DNA of 64,000 bases. Origin: Siphonodentalium dalli. Its lineage: Eukaryota > Mollusca > Scaphopoda > Gadilida > Siphonodentaliidae. Position 1 is the first letter of the stretch, and every line of letters begins with the position of its first letter. The DNA is taken from contig CP136066.1 of the NCBI GenBank assembly GCA_032622095.1, forward strand, positions 8,333,784 to 8,397,783, read 5' to 3'. The notes beneath the pieces are model-generated. The model searched no databases. It saw only the letters and a list, made by a program, of their open reading frames with translations, and had not been told where the DNA came from. This document shows, piece after piece, positions 1-11,864 of the stretch. The position numbers and the translations under genes were made by a program.

Positions 1-1654
1 TAACAAAGGGGTCTAACAGGGGTAACTTTTTATGAGGATGATAATCGTGTAGGCTAAAATGTTCTTGATAACGCTGGTGTCAGGGTCAGAAAAGGGGAGG
101 GACAGCAAAAGTGATGAATTATTTTTTTCTCTGATTTCCACCGATCTTATACATAATCAACTCCACGATATGGTGCCGTTCGAGTGAGGGACACAGCCGA
201 AAAATATTTCGGCCAATTCTGAACGTTTTGGCCAAATTAAAAAACAATTATCAAAATTAAATCCTCATTTTCTGGTCTCACAATTAATGAATATTTTTGT
301 TTTATTTAACATCTAACAGTCTATACAATTATGTCCATAACTTAAGACACAGTGTCTAAACTTCTTTAATCCCACCATTGTTACTCGACAATATACCACT
401 ACCTGACATCTACTATTCAGCTTTATGACAGACAAACGATTCATTAGTGTTGATCTTCATTACTGTTTTATTGCGTTGGTGGCCATTGTTTGATAGTGCA
501 CTGCCATGAGTGCATTTTGTTATATATTAAGCTGTATCACCTAATCAATTAGCCGGTGATGATACTATAAATCTGATTCTCGTGTCGCTCCAGTTATACA
601 ATCAAATTGGGTTTTTTATTTGAATTTCCTAGTTTTAGGTAAAACAATAAGTTTGGCCTAAAGTTTGGCCAAATGAAATTTGTTTTGGCCATTTTCAAAA
701 AAACACCTCAGCACGAAGGGGGAGGGGCAACAAAAAACTGATACAAAACAAATATTTGTAGCTCCTAATTTCACCAAACATATATTACATATTACATATT
801 CTCCCCCGTGATACGAAAAATCTAATCGTGTGATTTGAAGAGTCCATGTTGGTGCTGTTTGGGGCACTAACTTTTATATGAATTTTTAGCTGCTGATTAC
901 CGCAAAGCTTATACATACTCATCTGCATGATATCAGGAGTCTAATGGGCGTGGTTTAAATATGTCAAAAGTGGCACTGTTCGAGTCATACATGGGAGGGG
1001 CACCAAAGCTGATATAATATATTTAGCACTAATTTCTAGGGAGTTTTTGGCATTCAAATTTCACAACCTTGACAAATGGTGACCGAATTAATTCACTTCT
1101 CAATTGTCATATCTATATGGGATGGGAATCATGCCATTCATATATTGAATTAGCAAAAACAGATACATAGAAGAAAGCATTAAAACATTTTCATTCTATT
1201 TAAGAGATACATATATTCTTGCAAAATGAGGGACATTGAACCGTCATAGAATGGCATGTTATAATGGTTCATTTATTATAACACAATTGAGTCTGTCCCA
1301 TTCAAGATATTTTCCAAGAAAATATATACAATTTGTCAAGAGAGATGGAAATGAATAGAAGGCATGTTCAAACATATTGTTCACAGTGTGCAGTCAAATA
1401 TAGATTCTTCTGTTACAGAAAACACAGTCAGTAACACATAACTTTTCACGATCATCCAATATTGGCATCTAAAAATGGTACATCTGCCCGATTTAGAGGA
1501 TTTCTTTAATTTTGTGACAACAGACTCGTAGCATAACATAAAAATGTAAATTCTCACTCATGTACATGTAGCTGATGTATGGCAACATTTTTTTTCTAAC
1601 TGATAATAATTAGTCAGTAAAGCACCATATACAGAGGATCACCTGTACATTTCT
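1..1654. other. Gene-poor AT-rich stretch with decayed internal repeats
   Basis: No convincing coding region. Three loosely similar blocks (about 60-250, 690-860 and 900-1050) share short motifs such as a purine-rich GGGAGGGGC(A)A run, GATAT(C/G) near a short GTTCGAGT motif, and repeated TTTGGCCAAA. They look like old diverged copies of one dispersed sequence. The remainder is unremarkable AT-rich DNA. Confidence 0.4.
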
Positions 1655-1684
1655 TTAACCCTTTACCCAACAGAACGGCCATGT

Positions 1685-1753
1685 GCCAATGCATTATCTT
1701 ATATATGCGAGTTGACCATAGGTCGCCTCGCATATATAAGAGAATGCATTGGC
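1685..1753. repeat. 69-bp palindrome module, left hairpin
   Basis: GCCAATGCAT...ATGCATTGGC reads as a nearly perfect inverted repeat with arms of about 33 bp. The loop is three bases (ATA) inside CGACC/GGTCG in the family consensus. The partner palindrome at 1845-1913 is its reverse complement. Transcribed, either would fold into a long hairpin of about 30 bp. Confidence 0.85.
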
Positions 1754-1844
1754 TTAACATATTAAAAATGATAAAAATGTAAGAAAAATTATAAAATTGT
1801 TGTAAGAAAAAATGGTAAAAAGTGTTAAAAAAAGATTTTTTTAG

Positions 1845-1913
1845 GCCAATGCATTCTCTTATATATGCGAGGCGACCTATGGTCGACTCGCATATATAAG
1901 AGAATGCATTGGC
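1845..1913. repeat. 69-bp palindrome module, right hairpin
   Basis: Reverse complement of the module at 1685-1753, with the sequence nearest the family consensus. It is followed by CACAGGGCATAACTGTAAC, which also follows the right hairpin of the 59.8-kb copy and, as the reverse complement, precedes the left hairpin of the 18.9-kb copy. Confidence 0.85.
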
Positions 1914-2066
1914 ACAGGGCATAACTGTAACCGTCACAATGTGGTCAATGAACCGGTTCCAATGATATCCATATTTGTATGGTGTTAGTGAGACAGACCG
2001 AATATATTTTAGGCTGTTGAAGCTTTATTTGGGCGTTTTTGGCCGGTTTGTTGGGTAAAGGGTTAA

Positions 2067-3732
2067 ACAATCTGTATTTTCATGAAAATATGATAACCAG
2101 GTGGCCGCAAAATCAAGATTGATTTATATATGTCTATGTGAAAGCCAATTGTCGTCTTTTATTTTTATGAACTAAAATGTTTATGATATTTATGTATTAT
2201 CGCAATACAGATTTTAAAAGCCAACAGACAAATGTCAATTCCAACCACGACGACTGTGCGATTTAAAATCCGAAGTACGCGCAGCTGTAAATACGTAAAT
2301 ATTGCTTTATTGGTGGGATGAATTAATCGCGATAAATAAATGGAAAACACCCCTCCGAGGTGAGTTACTACTTATAATCTATGTGTAAGAATGACGTTTT
2401 GTGATGCCATTTCGGATATACAATTTATGAGAATACGTGTATCACTTTGAACAAGAGTATTCTCTATTCCCACCAAATGTCCACAGCTCCAAAGGGCAAA
2501 ATACTCAAACATGCAGATGACAAACAACCAGATTTAAATAAAAGTGTATGCAGAGAGCTACAGTGTTATTATAATCACCAGAATGCCACATGGGGAGGGG
2601 TATGGATGTTGCTGAATGTCTAATGACTCCGCAAGCCCGAAATAGATATAACAAACCATGTTCGATTTCTGTTTTAGGGATTGATAGTCAATTGATTCGC
2701 GCTTCTCTATAATAAACCGGCTGTCATTCACTTCGTGTGGGTTTGGTGGTTTATGTGCACTGGCGCGATCAAAATAACGGTGTTGGAACAATACCTCGTT
2801 TAAAAGACGGCATGTGCCAAGAAACCCCATGCGAAGCAAATACAAATATTAGAAATTTGTTAAATCATCTGCATGTATAATTTTTTTTAAATGAAATGCA
2901 CGGGTTGGCTTTTGAGCGCAGGCCTGAATTTCATAAAATTTATAGAGAAACCTACAGTTTTTATTTGAATATCTCGTGAGTATCTGTACAAAAATGTTTA
3001 ATATCCACGAGCGGCTTTCCAGCCACGAGTGAGATGTATCAGGTATTCAATACAAAAACATTGATTTAATGATTTTGTTATATGCGCTCAAAATTACTAA
3101 ATTATGCGGAATTTTCACGTTTAATAGTTCAATTTGAAAAATACTCTGAAAGAAACATCTGGGTAAACCAAATTCCTGACACTGATAGCCTGATTGAAAG
3201 CAAACCGCTTTCAAGGGCACGTCCGAAGAACAAAAGAGTTCCACTTTATACTTAAAAAAAAATTGACCCAGTCATTTAATTGTAATTTCATTTAATGTTA
3301 CAAATATCAAATAAGATTTAAAATAACAATCTAAAACAAAACAAATGAGCAAAGTTCGTTGTTGACAAGAACGTTGTGGTATCAAGTTGGACAATGTTGT
3401 CCTATCAAGTACAACAATGACCCATGGAATTATTAAACGAGTTTGCTGAAAACAGCCATTAAGTTGGTACAACGGATTGCTAAAATGCAACTGATCCAAG
3501 TAAATCAATTTGGTATTGGAAGTATGTTTGTTTCCAAGACAAATACGGTCAGAAGTGAGAACAATCCAATTCTTTCTTTTATTTTCTGTTGAAATTTCAC
3601 ATTTGTGAATGTTCATGACTCTTCGCACTAATTTCAAGACGTCGCATTACATATGTGATATGGTGTCAATACTGTTGTACGTAGAAATCTAAATACCAAC
3701 AAAAAGGGACAAATTCAAACATTAGTAAGCTA
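2067..3732. other. No recognisable gene
   Basis: Both strands have only short open frames with no recognised motif; the longest is a 121-codon frame on the minus strand at 3272-3637. I do not recognise that product and its composition follows the local AT bias. No repeat stands out by eye. Confidence 0.35.
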
Positions 3733-3925
3733 TAATGTTAAAGACATATGATGTACTTGTTCGTGTGCGAGAAACTGATAAGTTAGTATTCAGGCGCTAT
3801 GCCATTTGGAGGAATGTAGCATTCCAAAACACCGCCGACAATCTGAAGCAAATGGATTGTACCACTTCATATAAAACATTGTCTGAACCACGCTCAATTG
3901 TAAATATTTACTACTCGATTCGACT
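3733..3925 (+). repeat. Dispersed repeat, copy 1 (partner 6360-6550)
   Basis: Begins AATGTTAAAGACATATGATG and runs to ATTTACTACTCGATTCG. The sequence at 6360-6550 matches it along its length with many substitutions; shared blocks include CAGGCGCTATGCCA and CGCTCAATTGTAAA. The 74-codon open frame over this copy (3735-3959) is not conserved in the other copy, so it is probably non-coding. Confidence 0.65.
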
Positions 3926-4277
3926 ACTGAATAATTTAAGTGTGAGGCGGAATGTCTAAACTTATGTTCTCAGTAACATGGATGTGTCTGTGTACACCCT
4001 TCTAAAACGTTGCAAAACACCATTGTCTAACATATTTAGTCCTGGTTAAGTGGTCATGCTAATTTTCAATGATTATGTTGGGTAATACTGATCGTTATAT
4101 GTATCGTTATATTTTCTGAAGTTCCTATTTTCGCGGTCAACAGAATATTACGAATGACTCATGTGCAGACCTCAAAATATAGTGTGTATAACCCATAGCG
4201 AGCCCCACTTAGAGTGGAGCAGACGACACTCTGTAATGCTTGCTTCCATCTGGGGATTCTCCTTGTGGGTTAAACAT

Positions 4278-4782
4278 TGAACTTTATCAGTGAGGGGATT
4301 TCCGGAATTTGCGCAACATAAAAAACACTGTGCTAATGCATTTTCTTGTATATGCGAGTCGAACATAGGTCGCCTCGTATACACAAGAGAATGCATTAGC
4401 CTAACTCATTGATAATTTGTTTTTCTTACAATTTGTAACAATGTTTATCATTTTTTTTAATTTTTTCGTACATTCTAAATCAATTTTTATCAGTTTGTTC
4501 TTAAATTTTTTAACAATTTTATAATTTTTTCGTAGATTCTTTAACAATTTATAAAAATAATTACTATTTTTTTCATACATTCTTTATGAATTTTTATAAA
4601 TCAATTTTACTTGCAATTTTTTGATCATTTGTTCTTACATTTTTTAACAATATAAAATTTGTTAGGCCAATGCATTCTCTTATATATGCGAGGCGACCAA
4701 TGGTCGACTCGCATATATAAGAGAATGCATTGGCACAGGGTTTTCGCAAACAGTCAAGAAGCTCCCGTCATGAAAGGGTTAA
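4278..4782 (+). mobile_element. TTAA-flanked palindrome MITE, subfamily B, copy 2
   Basis: Two 69-bp palindromes (4332-4400 and 4666-4734) in mirror orientation flank a 265-bp T-rich spacer made of repeated ATTTTT(A/T)ACAATTT-like blocks. The right end is CCCGTCATGAAAGGGTTAA, which differs from subfamily A. The left end (from about 4278) is eroded (TTGAACTTTATCAGTGAGGG). The left palindrome carries several substitutions (GCTAATGCAT...ATGCATTAGC) that mostly keep the pairing between its arms. Confidence 0.7.
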
Positions 4783-5055
4783 TATACATGTATTTAAATA
4801 CTCAAAACATAGAGGAATATTCAAAATTCCCATCTTTGTACATATACTGGGGAACCATGCCTGATTATAGTGTGTCTGTCATTTTCAGAATGATGTCCCC
4901 ATTCTGCAAATTATCAGACAGCACAATGCTCAATACAGGTGCCTATTAGGTGCACATCATCATCTTCACCATGTGAATCTGTCTCTATATGAGGCCATGC
5001 AGAATGAGGTCCCGAGAGCGTAAAATTAGTTATACTATCCTGCTGTGCGGCGTCT

Positions 5056-5372
5056 ACAGTACAAGGCCCGTGGTTTTTTCAAAACCACGCGTGGCCAACA
5101 TTTTAACACGGAAAAAACACGGAAAAATCGCGCGTGGTCTTAGCGTGGTCAACTTCAGAAAAATGGCCAGCGTGTTCAAAAACGGTTTGAACACGGCGTG
5201 TACATGCCGTGGTCACCCGAGTTCACGACGTGGTCATCCGTGTTGAAGTCGTGTTCTTAACGTGATCAATTACGGCAAAATGGCCAGAGTGTTCAAAAAC
5301 GGTCTGAACACGGCGTGTACATGCCGTGGTCATCTGAGTGCACGCCGTGGTCATCCGTGTTGAAGTCGTGTT
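5056..5372 (+). repeat. CGTGG-rich repeat block, left end of an inverted pair
   Basis: Starts ACAGTACAAGGCCCGTGG and continues as degenerate GC-rich words built from CGTGGTC, CCGTGTT and GTTCAAAAACGG. A unit of about 120 bp is tandemly repeated (5158-5277, then 5278-5372). The reverse complement of its first 18 bases, with one change, ends at 12661. Its CpG-rich composition contrasts sharply with the AT-rich surroundings. It could be the terminus of a DNA transposon. Confidence 0.6.
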
Positions 5373-5613
5373 CATGCCGTGTTAATAGCGTGGTCAGCCG
5401 TGTTTACGGCGTGGTCTGCACCCCAATGCAGAGCGGCACCTACTCTTTTCAGGGACAGTGCGGGAGGTGTGAATAATCCGCGACATCAAAGAGTTGCCGC
5501 AGTATTACTTGCGGTAGGATTTTTTCGGGTATATTTGGCCCGGATTGATTTCGTCAGTGAATAAAGAATTGTCAGATAAAATCTTTTATAATAAAAAACA
5601 ATTTCATATATTG

Positions 5614-5650
<37 letters not shown>

Positions 5651-5864
5651 TATTTGTTTATCTGTGTCTATGGCCTTTATATCCGTGTCATGTTTTGTTG
5701 TCGCATTTTATTTTAGTTGGCATTAATATTTTCTTGTGTTTGTTCATATTACATGTACGCAAATGGTTTCGGTAGTTTGTGCGGCGATATCGTGTTCTAA
5801 CAAATGGCAGAAAAATTGGATATAACATTACAAAAATTCATAAGTTAAAGACATATTATGCACT
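5347..5864 (+). repeat. Direct tandem duplication, copy 1 (about 520 bp)
   Basis: This segment, from CGTGGTCATCCGTGTTGAAG to TAAAGACATATTATGCAC, is repeated at 5876-6378 with few changes. Each copy holds a 61-codon open frame (5379-5564 and 5920-6105) with similar translation. The frame overlaps the CGTGG repeat and matches no family I know, so I do not call a gene. Copy 1 has a (TA)n run at 5617-5647 that is nearly absent from copy 2. Confidence 0.75.
5617..5647. repeat. (TA)n microsatellite
   Basis: About 15 TA units. The equivalent site in the duplicate copy (near 6158) has only a few, so the run expanded or contracted after the duplication. Confidence 0.9.
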
Positions 5865-5875
5865 CTGAGTGTACT

Positions 5876-6378
5876 CCGTGATCAGCCGTGTTGAAGTCGT
5901 GTTCATGCCGTAGTCATCCATGTTAATAGCGTGGTCAGCAGTGTTTACCCCGTGGTCTGCATCCCATTGCAGAGAGGCACCTACTCTTTTCAGGGACAGA
6001 GCGGGAGGTGTGAATAATCCGCGACATCAAAGAGTTGCCGCAGAATTACTTGCGGTAGGCTTTTTTAGGGTATATTTGGCCCGGATTGATTTCGTCAATG
6101 AATAAAGAATTGTCAGATAAAATCTTTTATAATAAAAAACAATTTCATATATTGAAGTATATATGCATATTTGTTTATCTGTGTCTATGGCCTTTATATC
6201 CGTGTCATGTTTTGTTGTCGCATTTTATTTTAGTTGGCATTACTATTTTCTTGTGTTTGTTCATATTACATGTACGCAACTGGTTTCGGTAGTTTGTGCG
6301 GCGATATCGTGTTCTAACAAATGGCTGAAAAATTGGATATAACATTACAAAAATTCATAAGTTAAAGACATATAATGC
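5876..6378 (+). repeat. Direct tandem duplication, copy 2
   Basis: Near-identical to 5347-5864 apart from the shortened (TA)n and scattered substitutions. It continues without a break into the dispersed repeat at 6360-6550, whereas copy 1 stops after TATTATGCAC. The duplicated unit therefore probably ended inside that dispersed repeat. Confidence 0.7.
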
Positions 6379-6550
6379 ACTTGTTCGGGCGCGTGAAATG
6401 GTTTAGTTAGTATGCAGGCGCTATGCCAACTCGGGGAATGTAGAATTCTACTAACATTGCCAAAAATCTCAAACAAATCGTCGTACCACATCATAGAAAA
6501 CATCGTCTAAATTACGCTCAATTGTAAAAATTTACTTCCCGATTCGGGAG
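6360..6550 (+). repeat. Dispersed repeat, copy 2 (partner 3733-3925)
   Basis: Starts GTTAAAGACATATAATGCAC and ends near CCCGATTCGGG. It matches 3733-3925 with many changes. It abuts the CGTGG-rich duplication, which places it inside the larger 5056-12661 structure. Confidence 0.6.
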
Positions 6551-7340
6551 GCAACTATCGGCGGTAAATTAACACAAACGATTTCGTCATCGGGGGGGGG
6601 GGTCACTGTATTTAATGAATATATATGAATTACGGTGTGTTTTGTCAATTTGGATATAATATTTGTAAAAATAACTACTTTCAGCAAGATTATTCTCCAT
6701 TTCTATTTGATCAGCCTACCGGAGTGTTTCACATCACTTTAAAATTTCGAATTTAATGTTCAAAACGTAACTAAAGTTTTAAATTTTAATTTAATGTTCA
6801 ATATTCTCATTATAATATTTGGACTCCATACATGTATATCAAATAGTAAACGGTTACATGTACACAGAACAATTGACCCGAGAATTGGGCAAATACAAAC
6901 CGCAAACATGTTACTTTATTAATTTTAGATATTGAGCATCTCAGATGAGTTTCTATTTTATATGGAATTTATCAACCAAGTTTACTAAATTCGATTTGAA
7001 ACGATTTTTACCGAGGCTCAAATAAAATTTAGTGGACGAGGTTGATAAATTACGTATAAAATAGATCGAGTGCGAGATACCTTTTATCACATGATCAAAT
7101 AAACGCAAAATATTCATCGAAAACAACAATAATAAACTGCAGCGATCGCACGTCATTTAAAGAATGGTGTGATGTCATCACACGCACTGATATTACACGT
7201 GTGTCTTATCGATAATTACTAAACTGGTTTTATGGGCTAATTATGTGATAAATTGTGATATTAGCTGTACGTGGCATATCCATATTCATAGTAATAACAA
7301 ATTAATTGTTGTTGATGACTGTAAAAAATGTTATTCAAAT
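6551..7340. other. No recognisable gene; short G homopolymer
   Basis: A run of 11 G lies at 6592-6602. The rest is AT-rich, with repeated TTTAATGTTCAA words near 6752-6800. No coding signal is visible. Confidence 0.4.
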
Positions 7341-8804
7341 AAACATCAGGGGTGCTATTCACCAAGCGAGACTATTTTATAAACCAGGTAGTTTATATGG
7401 TAGCGGCTGAACACAAAGGTATCCTTGCTTTAGCGCAAACGACACACGCTGTCGATGGTGTGATTGATCCAATCTATCAGATTTGTCACTTGTCAATTGA
7501 CGCCGTCTTACGACTAATTCATGAACACTCACAGGCCACAATCGACATGTATAGCGGTATCATTTTGGGGTATTACTGCATATCACAGGTTTTGCCTGTC
7601 GATGCATACCAGAGCTACCAACTTGGTTCCATCCGTAAACACATTTTGCATTATAATAACTCCACCATTTGTATGTATATTTGTGCCCTAGAGTCTGCAG
7701 TATAGTCTCAGTCAGATTTTATTCTTGATTTTAGTTTGAACTTTGAAGACATTGAAGAATTTCATTTCTCAAAGCATCTGAAAGCATCACATTATTTCAG
7801 TTCATCTATTTGTAAGCGATAACAGTATACAATTAGTATTGTAGTTTAGTCTTGTTGAGCAGTATTTAAGCTTCAAGATGAAGTTCGTAAATTCAAGGAG
7901 AATAGCGCCACCTTCAGTTGGGATTGTCTGAACAATAAACAGTAACGGCCATTCATCATAACCAATTCAGTTTTATTTGGATAAGTGCTGCAAATTAACA
8001 TTACTTGCAATCTTTAAAAAGATGAGAAATAACCAGAAGGCATGTATTTGATTGCCTGCCAGAACAAGACAGTATTTCAGACATTAGAAATTTATGAGAT
8101 ACCCTTTTCAATTTCATGTTATGCAACAATCGGGTCAATGATATCTAGTCATCATTGAGTATTCACCATGTAGTATTTTGTGATACAGTTTTTTTATTTT
8201 ATTATACTTTTATTCGGATAATACAACTGGGTAATACATTAATTTTGTTTACTAAATTGCGGTTTTCCACTGAGAAGTGGGACGGGATCCTGTGAAATCC
8301 AGAATGTTGCTAAATCTGAGGCTAATTAGTCACTATAGCTGTCTATATAGCCATATGCCAACAAACATGACACTAACATGCTTACAAACAACATTACATG
8401 GCCAGTACTTGTAAATTGTTTGAAAAAAACTCCCATTTTGGAAGAAAAAAATACAAGCACGATTGTTTCGTTTCGGCATCTGGACCACCCACAAACGCGA
8501 CCCTATATACGGATTTTTTTTGTAGACCCCCTCATGTCGTCGGTGATATATTTTGCCCCACGTCCTTTTCCTCGGTTGCTCATTGTTGAAATATGTACAA
8601 ACGTGCACTGTTACACGCAGCATGTTTATGTGACCGGTGGTCAATCTATGATTGACGCCAATCACCTTGATTGGATAATCCTATATGGCGCGGCGATGTC
8701 TTCCCATCGATATGTCCACCGATAGCTTCACATTGAGCGTCGCCTCGTAAAACTACCTGGACTATATTATAAACCCAGCTGGTGAATAGCACCCCAGATG
8801 TTTT
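7341..8804. mobile_element. Putative 1.46-kb inverted-repeat DNA element
   Basis: The left end (AAACATCAGGGGTGCTATTC, 7341-7360) and the right end at 8781-8804 are inverted copies: GGGGTGCTATTCACCA matches exactly over 16 bases. Similarity continues inward through ACCAGGTAGTTT. Termini of the CAGGGGTG type are typical of hAT transposons, but the bases just outside extend the inverted repeat and I see no clean 8-bp target duplication. Open frames inside (117 codons at 7352-7705 plus; 115 at 8378-8725 plus; 110 at 8333-8665 minus) match no transposase I recognise. The two near 8.4-8.7 kb overlap on opposite strands, so at most one could be real. Confidence 0.55.
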
Positions 8805-11255
8805 ATTCAGTTTGTTGTCATTATGACATCCCACTCTACATAACAGTTCCAATGCACCCATGTTGGCGAGATATTTCAGTAATATATATTTCACACGGAT
8901 TCATTAAACAAATTACGTTGATGTACAAATGTCTGGTAATTTTCTTTTATAAACGCCGATTACGCGCGCACTGACCAGCTTGTGTAAATGTGTCTCTCAT
9001 AACCCACATCTACTTCTCACCTACCCTAAATCGAGCGGGAGTACGTGTTTCGCATAGAATATAATGTTTCAATAGATAAATATTGCAAGTAAAATGAGTC
9101 TGATTCATTGATGCGTACAATAACATCAATTCGATCACATAATCAATCTTAAATAATTCCGTCATTTGATATTATGGAATTATTCGTAAATTGACATCAC
9201 AGATAATATTCGTGTCGTCGAGGATTGATATATTGGAAACAGACAGTTAAAACCCGAGTGTTTATAAGGAACTTCCTGATAATATTTTGCGTGTGGTACA
9301 GTAAAACAAAAACTGTCTGGTAAATAAAACGAGAAAAATAAAACAATGAACTACCGGTAAAACATAAACAATAATTTGTTGGTATTCCGCATGTCCCACA
9401 TCAACACCCAGGTTAACTAAACAAAGTTCATGTGTAAATATTTTCGATCTGATAACGGACTCGGATATCCACAGAAACGCTTTTGAAATTGACAAAATAT
9501 TCGCATGTTTCTGTCAAAATAATCGGAGAAAAATCAGCATTTCATAAATAAACATATATCGCAAATGTTCAATTGGTGCTTACCTGATCTTCCAAACAAC
9601 ATAGATTCCATTTACCATTTCTGGAAAGTTTTTCACACTTGAAAATTTGTCGTTTAGTCCAGTTATCACTCATTTCGACATACCAATCACAAAGCATTCT
9701 GAGCTTCCATCACATTCAATATTCCTGTTATTTTTTCTCAAAACCCACATCACTATTTATACTGTCGTCTGGGTATATTATTGTAATATATTCAATCTCT
9801 CCTTAGAAAGAGGCAATACAGACATATTACAGGCGGGGAACATTCCCATTCTTGGTACGACCGAATCTGGCATCGAATGAGTTAATTTAATTAAAATGTC
9901 CATATCTCATATACAAAAAATCGGCGGTTTCTTGAGCACTGACTTCACCCATCGCCGCGTTTTAAAAGGCATAGCAGGAAATGGCACCCTTTTGATAATC
10001 TCTAAACAATGGCTTGATTGGCCCATTGTCTCATTTTTGTCCATCCGTTATTAATTTCCGGGTGCCTGCGGAACATGCAGTTACAGTGATAACTGAACAG
10101 GTCTTTACAGGCATTACATGATTTGTACACAACATAGACTCCACGTCCTACGCACATACATGCATGATGCATTGCACATCGGAGAGACAATTTCACACGG
10201 AGTTTGCGGATATGGGACATCGGTTACAGAGTACAGTTTCTAATCGCGGGATACGGACGATTGCACGACAGTGATAACAAGTGGAGAATTTGTTTTGTAC
10301 AGGGGCAGTATGGCCAGGATTGGTCGTCTTCCTACTGATCTTGTTTTAATTACCGTTATAGTTGTATTGATATATATAACTTTCAAAAAAATTAATTTTA
10401 ATTTTAGTTTCTTTATTGAATTTACAAGGACTATTTCATTTGCATTGGTGAAAAATCATTTTCAAAATTTTTAATTTAAATTAAAAAAACTAAATTTTGC
10501 AATACCACACTAAGCCCCAACACGAACCTTATCTACACTATTTGTCTAAGTGTACTTAATTTAGCTGACCTCTTTGTTTTCGATGGTGTCCGCATGGTGT
10601 TATATCATAATGCTAGGAAGAAGCCAATGTGTTTTCAAAACACTGGTGTTTCATAATCAGCTGACCAACTAATCACTGGCCACTGTGTTTTAAAAGTTGA
10701 AACTTGAATTGACCCATACGTTAATTAATTTCAATAAAGTATATAAAAATAAATATTATCGTATAACTTATGGGAGGGCACTTGACATGAGGTCGAAAAT
10801 ACATACACGCAGGTTATGGTCATCAATAGCAGTAAATACCCTAACCCCACCACATCATGTTGGTTAACAAAACTGACAATAAATAAGTTTCCGTGGACAT
10901 AATTGCCATGCTTGTAACGACCGATTATCAGTTTGAATATTATATTCGTTTAATATACATGTATATAAAACATAATCACATATTTTTGTAAACAAAATAT
11001 TGCAGTAAAATCAAATTTAAAATAGGGACATTTTGAGCTGAAGCCTCTGCGCTGGTTATGGATATCGATTATAAATGTATGAAAGAATTAGCAAAACCAA
11101 GCCATCCATCCATCGAAATAGTTTCCATGTAACGAATTATATCAGGTCAGAATATATTATTCTTTTAACACATATTAAATATTCATATGTTCGTGTAAAT
11201 ATTTTGGAGTAAAATAAGTTGAAAGGTTCTGATCCGACACAACGTTCGAATGTTC
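8805..11255. other. No recognisable gene
   Basis: Short open frames only, none longer than about 80 codons and none with a recognisable motif. A short fragment near 10271-10474 translates to a hydrophobic stretch, but it lies in strongly T-rich sequence and is probably composition. I see no tandem repeat or palindrome of note. Confidence 0.35.
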
Positions 11256-11860
11256 GTTTAAAACTAAACGGACATTGATACCAGACAAATTCTAAATTGA
11301 AACTAAATTGAACATTTATCAAGATATTTATCAAGATATTTTCGATCTAACAACAGAAAGATGTAAATCTATAAGATTCAATAAATATATATAGTCATAT
11401 GTTATTGTCAAAATATTCGAGTTATTTAGTATTAAGTTAGCACCCTTCTTGAAATAATGCACGTGTATCGGTACCATTCCTACTCCCATATATAAGTTAT
11501 TTTTATGAGTAATCGCGGTATATTGGTATCTTTACTTTCTCTGGGCCAATTTTTACAATCGACGGGTTGAATTTCGATGAAATTTCCGTTAAATAAAATG
11601 ATGCTGCTCATTTGCTAATTTGAGCATCAATTTCGAGAATATATTTTGGACTAGGGAGGTGATAATTAATTACGTAACGCACACCGCGAGCTCCGCCACC
11701 GCGGCGTGCCAAGCTCCGGCCGCCAGCGATGGCTCCGTGTTCAGCCATGTTCCTCCGTGTTCATGTCGCGGTCACCTGTATTATGGCCGTGGTCACCCGT
11801 GTTATGGCCGGTGTCACCCGTGGTCATAGCGTGGATGTTCCGTGTTCAAACGTGATCAAG
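11256..11860 (+). repeat. Direct tandem duplication, copy 1 (about 605 bp)
   Basis: Runs from GTTTAAAACTAAACGGACAT to CGTGTTCAAACGTGATCAAG and is repeated at 11865-12458, 609 bp downstream, with small indels and substitutions. The 3' third (from about 11690) is the same kind of CGTGGTCACC-rich sequence as at 5056-5372. The AT-rich first part contains GGGTTGAATTTCGATGAAAT in both copies. Confidence 0.8.
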
Positions 11861-11864
11861 GTTT

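Larger units (their letters stand above)
1655..2066 (+). mobile_element. TTAA-flanked palindrome MITE, subfamily A, copy 1
   Basis: The element is bounded by TTAA on both sides (1655-1658 and 2063-2066) with inverted ends CCCTTTACCCAACA / TGTTGGGTAAAGGG, where the right end reads GTTGGGTAAAGGG. Inside are two 69-bp near-perfect palindromes, 1685-1753 and 1845-1913, in mirror orientation: the first has core GAGTTGACCATAGGTCGCC, the second GAGGCGACCTATGGTCGAC. An A/T-rich spacer of about 90 bp separates them. A unique arm (1914-2062) contains GGCCGGTTT beside the right end. TTAA target duplication with a CCC terminus is the hallmark of the piggyBac superfamily, so a non-autonomous piggyBac-like MITE is the best guess. 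There is no transposase. Near-full copies lie at 18781-19179 (opposite orientation) and 59621-60019. Confidence 0.8.

Noticed and set aside
5379-6105. Duplicated 61-codon gene pair
   Set aside because: Conservation is explained by the recent DNA duplication; the frame overlaps CGTGG repeat sequence and has no homology I know.
8333-8725. Overlapping 110- and 115-codon frames on opposite strands as a gene pair
   Set aside because: No recognisable motif in either, they lie inside the inverted-repeat element, and antiparallel overlap is what chance gives in low-stop sequence.
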